A DNA stretch of 64,000 nt, from assembly GCA_037976565.1 (NCBI GenBank), contig CP137672.1, positions 35,852,737 to 35,916,736 of the forward strand, in the 5' to 3' direction. The DNA is from Mesocentrotus franciscanus. Its lineage: Eukaryota > Echinodermata > Echinoidea > Camarodonta > Strongylocentrotidae. The position numbers were made by a program, and so were the translations under genes. The notes under the pieces are model-generated. The model saw only the letters and a list, made by a program, of their open reading frames with translations, made no database searches and was not told the DNA's origin. This document shows positions 59,006-64,000 of the stretch, in pieces (position 1 is the stretch's first letter; each line of letters opens with the position of its first letter).

Positions 59006-59571
59006 AGCCCAAGTCCACTCCGATTTTCAAAAATTATAACATGTTGTAAATAAATCAAAGGTTAAAACTGCCAAATATCACGGGCGTACTTCAAATCAGG
59101 TGATTTTTAAGAGCGATTTTTGTTTCGGGTATTTCGAGCAAAACATTTATATTGCTGTACGGATGTGACGTATGCTCCTCACAACGAAAGTGCCAGCGGT
59201 ATACATTCTGACAATAGGCTATTTTCGTAATGTAACCAATGTAATGCATACGTCTTTGTGAAGTGCCTCTATACAAACTATTTCATTCACCTGATAAGAA
59301 TAATAGTGTTTCATTATTCTTATCAGGTGAATGAAATAGTTTGTATTGAGGCACTTCACAAAGACGTATGCATTAAATTTGGTTACATTACGAATCTGTG
59401 TTGTGAGGACCCTGCGTCACAACCGACTCGATCATTAACTTGTTTTTGCTCATTAAAAAAAATTATTAAAAATAAATCTGAGCACCATTTTCCAAAACCA
59501 AGTTATATTTGGGCTTTTTAGATTTTTGTCTATCTAATCAGCTCAACTTTTCAGTGGAGTGGACTTGTACT
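59006..59571. mobile_element. TTAA-flanked element, 566 bp, with long internal palindrome
   Basis: Between TTAA at 59002-59005 and 59572-59575. TIRs AGCCCAAGTCCACTCC and AGTACAAGTCCACTCC (inverse). The centre, about 59,222-59,387, is a palindrome with arms of about 80 bases (TTCGTAATGTAACCAATGTA with CATACGTCTTTGTGAAGTGC, GAATGAAATAGTTTG) and a loop of a few bases. TTAA duplication points to the piggyBac or Kolobok class. Confidence 0.8.
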
Positions 59572-59764
59572 TTAAGTCAGAGCAGTACATTTCCAGTGAC
59601 TTGCATAAAATGGATAGGGTGTTGCATAATGACTGGGTATTGAAAATCTAGAGAAATAATTCGTTAGACCAATTCACACCTCCCAAGATGATTGTTTCCC
59701 TTTTAAAGAATACTTCCATTTGTGAATCACGGAAACCATGTTGGTGAATGAATGAATAAATTAC

Positions 59765-59885
59765 AATAGCTGTTTTCGTAATGTAATCAAATTCAACGCT
59801 TTCGTATTTGTACAGTGTCTAGATACGAATTATTTAATTTACCTGTTACGAATAATTGCATTTCAAAAGTCAGAATGCAAATTGC
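59765..59885. repeat. Diverged copy of the TTCGTAATGTAA palindrome arm
   Basis: GCTGTTTTCGTAATGTAATC, CTTTCGTATTTGTACAGTGT and TTTACCTGTTACGAATAATT match the left arm of the palindrome at 59.22 kb with many changes. It is a related, older element piece. Confidence 0.5.
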
Positions 59886-61230
59886 ATTCATTACGTGTTG
59901 TTAGGCTAGGCAAGCCATACTGTTTGTCCTACCTAGCAACAATTAGTGTACCCAATTCTTATTCTTACTATTGAAATACACGTACAATAATACATGTCTG
60001 GTGAATGTAATAGCTAGTTCCTTAATAAACTTGTATAAATTAGAATACATTTTGAAAATGGCTCAAGGCGGGTCATACGGCTTGTGTTTCTCTCTCTGTA
60101 TTCACGTAATTTATGTGCAATGCGAGTGTTATTATCTTGTTGTGTGTTCGTTAGTGAGATTATTTCCGACGTATGAAAAAGTGATATTCTGTTAGCGATC
60201 AGAATCTCACTTTTGGGAGGGGGTGTGAATGCCCCTTACATAATAATCTTATAAATACTTAATATTAGTTAAATTATTCTGAGAGATTCATTACATTCTC
60301 ACCCAATAATTTACAAGATTCCCCACCAAAGTGTATGAGAGAGGCATAAAGCAAGAATAATGTACAGTTTCTCAGCACGACATGGGCATCGCCATTTTCT
60401 TGATAACGTGACGTACTATGTGAAGTCGTTTATCAAGTAAATGTATTCAAATTTATGGATGCTTTCTTCCCAGGTGTGTGAGGTGATGAAGCACTTCATT
60501 CACCCGCTATTATCCTTTGTACTACAACTGCCAGAACGCAAATTGCATAAATAAGTTGGTGCTCTTCTAGGGTGAAGGTTTGTCATAAAAGAAATAGATT
60601 TGTCAACTGCTATATTTTAGTATTTTTAATGAATTAGTTACAGTTATTCCCCTGTTATATAATTTTCACCAAATATAATTTCTATCTTCTCAGCTATGAT
60701 TTTTCCTCATTGGTAAGTAAAGGTTTTTTTATTGATTTAAAAAGTCTTTCCAACTAAAGATTGGTGCATGATACATGTAAAACTTCAACTGGTACGACAC
60801 ATTTTAAAGAAAATGGCTACGCCCATGACATGCTAAAAGGCATCACATCATGCCAAGAATAATATTATCTTCATTATTTATATATCTCTTGTACATTTTC
60901 GTTAGGAATCTCACTTATCTTATTACCTACACTTATTCTTTTGGGTGAGGTTTCCTCGACGCTGTTTACTCAGACCATGGACCCTACCACAAAGGGTACA
61001 TGCTCTGACAGATGCCCACCGGCTATTTTGCTGTCTCAACTTCAATAACAAATCCTCTAAATTACTAGGCTATCCCCAGGCATCTAAATGCTATAACGCC
61101 CTCATTAGGTCAATTATCAAAAGTGTGTTCCATTCATTTCCACTACAATTTAACAATACAGAAGACAATTTGTTATTTGATTCCTGCTCTCTGTTCAATG
61201 TATACCTTATTTGAACTATTATGTTTAAAA
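59886..61230. other. Gene-free stretch
   Basis: No exon recognised. The short open frames lack family resemblance. Confidence 0.4.
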
Positions 61231-61400
61231 CTCGATCACAAAGGCTTTCAAGAAATCAACCTAATTATATTGCCTATATAAATCATGTTCGGGATACATA
61301 ATTTGTCATAGTATATGGTCCCATCAATATTTCAAAGGATGATAGACATGGCGACTGACAATGCCTTTAAGTTGATTTTGGGAAAGTCTTTGCGATCGTT
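61231..61400. mobile_element. Foldback family (GATCGCAAAGACTTTC type) copy
   Basis: Left arm CTCGATCACAAAGGCTTTCA with AGAAATCAACC; right arm AAGTTGATTTTGGGAAAGTC with TTTGCGATCG. Centre ATATAAATCATGTTCGGGAT, ACATAATTTGTCAT. Confidence 0.8.
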
Positions 61401-62040
61401 ATAACTTCCTATGTAGCTTGTTAGTAAATTATCATAAAAATCTTCATAAAACTATATTGCAAAATAACATGTTTATTCGATTTCGTCTGAAAATGATGTT
61501 TGTTGTTGTTGTTGTTGTTCTAGTTCAATTAAAGTTTAGGAGCATGCGAATTCATACTTATGTCATACACAAATCTTTTACGAGCTTTCAATTAAATAAA
61601 AAAGCGTCTAAGGAGCACTCAAATTCACACCGAAAAATTACAGTTACAATTCGAGCATTCAGTCTAGGTGAGTGACGCTTACAGATTTTAAACTTGAAAG
61701 AAACTCGTTCTAGTTTGAATGTAAAAATAAGAAAATTCAGTGACATAAAATGAAACTGAGTGAAAACTGTCTGGATTGAAGTACAGGAGCAATAGGCGGT
61801 CAAAATTTGCAGTAACATGTTGATGAAATTGACTGATGTTTTGACAAACTTGGATGTGGTCGCATTTTGTGTTGCTCTCCGCCCAGTTCCCGTAAAACTA
61901 ATATTTGTGTACTTTTGCCACTAAATTTAAAAGCCAAGCCAGCTGGGGCAATTGTAGTTTGATTTTTCTTCATTTTCAACTCATCTTCAACCTCAACTTT
62001 ACTTTTCCCTTTCCAATCGTCTTTTATTTTCGTCTCTTCA
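61401..62040. other. Gene-free stretch
   Basis: No exon recognised. A short GTT run lies at about 61,499-61,519. Confidence 0.4.
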
Positions 62041-62042
62041 TT

Positions 62043-62315
62043 AGGCCTAAAAAAAAGGATGTTGTATTGCCCTTTAGGTGCCAAAACATTGGTCGGTCGG
62101 TCGAAAATCTTTTTTTCCCCTTTTTTTTTCTTCTTCTTTTTTTCTCCCTCTTTGGGCTAATATTTTTCAGTCTTGAATGCTTTAATACATAATTTGTTAT
62201 TCATTAAAACAAATTCTCTAAAAAACAGTTTCAATTTTTTTAAAGCCGACCGTAGATTTTCAAGATTTTTGGGTCGGTCGCAAAGGGCAATACAACATCT
62301 TTCTTTTTTAGGCCC
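62043..62315. mobile_element. Foldback MITE, AGGCCTAAAAAA ends, 273 bp
   Basis: Left AGGCCTAAAAAAAAGGATGT with TGTATTGCCCTTT; inverse right AGGGCCTAAAAAAGAAAGAT with GTTGTATTGCCCTTT. Further inward GGTCGGTCGG and CCGACC blocks pair. Poly-T core, no coding capacity. Confidence 0.8.
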
Positions 62316-64000
62316 TATAATGACTTTTCTCCCCATTACATTTTCACAATTTGAGCCCTCTGCGTGCACCAACGCTGGCGAAAAGTAAGCGTCGTCTGCT
62401 ACCATGGCAAACGTGCACGGTACTTCATGCTGTTACGAACTTGATCACACGTGATCAAACATGTACACAGACCTGTTTACTGGCTCAGCGGTGTCGGAAT
62501 TATCAGTTTATAACTCATCAAATGGCACAGTTTTTTCAATTATTTGCAGATGAAAACATGTGAGTATATCTTCATCAGTCAATTAACATTGTCCTAGTTA
62601 AAAACCTTTTGACAAATACAACGTTTTGAGCTGCGAATTTGGTTGGGGTTGCATGCAATTGTTGCACTACATGTGGATTGTGTGTGATTGCTCAAGCGGT
62701 TCATTACAGCTTGGGCTCGGGGAGGGGGGTTGGGGGAGTTTTTATCATACAACCCCTGCTTGGCCAGCCCTGTAAATAAAAGTTTGTGACTTTTACGAGT
62801 AGCATGGAGAGCATTTTTGTTAGTGTTATGTTATGTCCATTTCGATATGGTCTATATATAGCCTACTAGGTTTTAGTTTAGGCCGAGTAAAACAAAAACA
62901 TGTTTCACGTCCGAGTTTTAGGAAGCGGGGCTTTTTATCTTTTATTTTTTATTTTCCAAGATGGCCGCCATTAGACTATTTCCGGCAATCCCTGGAGTGT
63001 TCGCTATAAATGAAATGTTACAAATAAAAGAGACAATTATAGCCACACAAGAACTGAACATATTTACATTGTTTTAATAGTGTTAGCACTATGTTTTACA
63101 CTTCACACAATAATCCCTTTAAATTTGTGACAGAAAACAGCTGATTTACCGCGAAAATATTTACACAGTACGTACCAACGCAATCAAGGTTTGTAGCCTC
63201 TCTTTCAAGTCACATTTAGCTACCATTGTCAACGTACAATGGGAGTGTGATGAATATTACCGCTAAAACGACTTTATGTAAAAACTACATTTACAATCAC
63301 ATGATCACATTCACGAACCATGATCACATTTACACAAGGGACCACTCGCAGCCATGATTTTAGATTCAATTTACCAATTTTACAACAACTTATGGATGCT
63401 TTCGCCGTGGTAGTTGGTAATGGCAAGATCGAAAAACATTTAGTCTAACTAGGCCACGGCAGGTAAATAGACTCATGCGAAGACATATTTAGCGATGGTA
63501 CGGTAGCTAACAATGTAAAAAGTAACCGAGAGAGTCCATAGAGCAAAAACTACAAACTCGCAAGTATTTTTTTTCCGACGGATTTGATGTAATTTTTTAT
63601 ATATTTTTCTCATTTTTTGGAAATAAAAAATAAAAAATAAATCCAGGCTTCCTTAAAAAAAGGAAGTGGGCAGGGACGCAAAACATATATATTTTATTAT
63701 TTCGCCTCAGGTATAAATATCAATGATTGCAAGGACATAGATCCTAGGGAACAGGGGGACACCCCTCCCCCTCCCCCCTCCCATCCCATCCCATCCCCCA
63801 GAAATTTTGAGAGATGCAACAAAAATATATAGCAAAAAATAATTAGTAAACGCTGCAACAACACACTTTTTCGGTTCTGAAGTGCTCTTAAATGCGATGT
63901 TTCAGAATTCAAAATGGAATATTGTATTGCCTGTTCACTTCACTCCCTTGCATGGGCCTATATTAGTATTGAAACATTACCATATTGTAGAAGGTATCAC
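62316..64000. other. Gene-free stretch to window end
   Basis: No convincing exon. Contains CCAAGATGGCCGCCATT (62,957-62,973) and a C-rich tract CCCCTCCCCCTCCCCCCTCC with CATCCCATCC (63,755-63,798). Confidence 0.4.

Overview
This window is nuclear DNA from an animal. It is AT-rich, has no operons or dense coding, and is full of microsatellites, foldback (MITE-like) elements, tRNA-derived SINEs and LINE relics. The two genes I can rebuild, a chloride-dependent animal-type alpha-amylase and a thiopurine S-methyltransferase (TPMT) family enzyme, have short exons with GT-AG introns. Together with SINE tails ending in GCGCTATATAAATGC-type sequence and a KIAA1958-like first exon, this suggests a marine invertebrate deuterostome, probably an echinoderm. 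That placement is inference.

Layout. 1-14,390: no recognisable gene; GA/CT and AGT microsatellites, two SINEs (about 3.0-3.55 kb) and a foldback MITE (11.66 kb). 14,395-15,337: two MITEs flanked by TTAA. 15,726-19,236, minus strand: alpha-amylase in five coding exons with matching splice phases, plus a possible 5' non-coding exon near 20.17 kb. The last amylase exon has lost one base near 15,907, which shifts the frame before the C-terminal domain ends. 20.3-31.7 kb: no gene; a 1,002-bp Tc1/mariner-like element, several GGCGTAG / GGATCCGC-type elements and a LINE 3' end (29.8-30.63 kb).

31,750-40,223, minus strand: a complete TPMT-family methyltransferase in eight coding exons (256 codons). 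Its sixth intron carries two tandem copies of a roughly 1.4-kb unit built largely of a degenerate 24-nt minisatellite. Just upstream lie a MITE, a perfect 2 x 206-bp tandem duplication that begins inside that MITE, and 1 kb of AGT-rich satellite.

42-64 kb: no host gene recognised. This part holds a TIR-bounded element with a KIAA1958/Crypton-like first exon (44.59-45.61 kb), a region of decayed repeated units (about 48.0-55.7 kb) with inserted foldbacks and two related LINE relics, a second inverted copy of the 529-bp TTAA element (57.33-57.86 kb), a MITE with perfect 71-bp TIRs (58.41-58.68 kb), another TTAA element with a long internal palindrome (59.01-59.57 kb) and a foldback at 62.04-62.32 kb.

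The two genes belong to unrelated pathways (starch digestion; S-adenosylmethionine-dependent methylation) and I see no reason to link them functionally. The most distinctive content is the dispersed foldback family with ends like ACGATCGCAAAGACTTTC: six full and two partial copies, one ending a few bases from an amylase splice donor. Next are the TTAA-flanked elements, the amylase frameshift, and the loss of a conserved active-site arginine in the TPMT-like enzyme.
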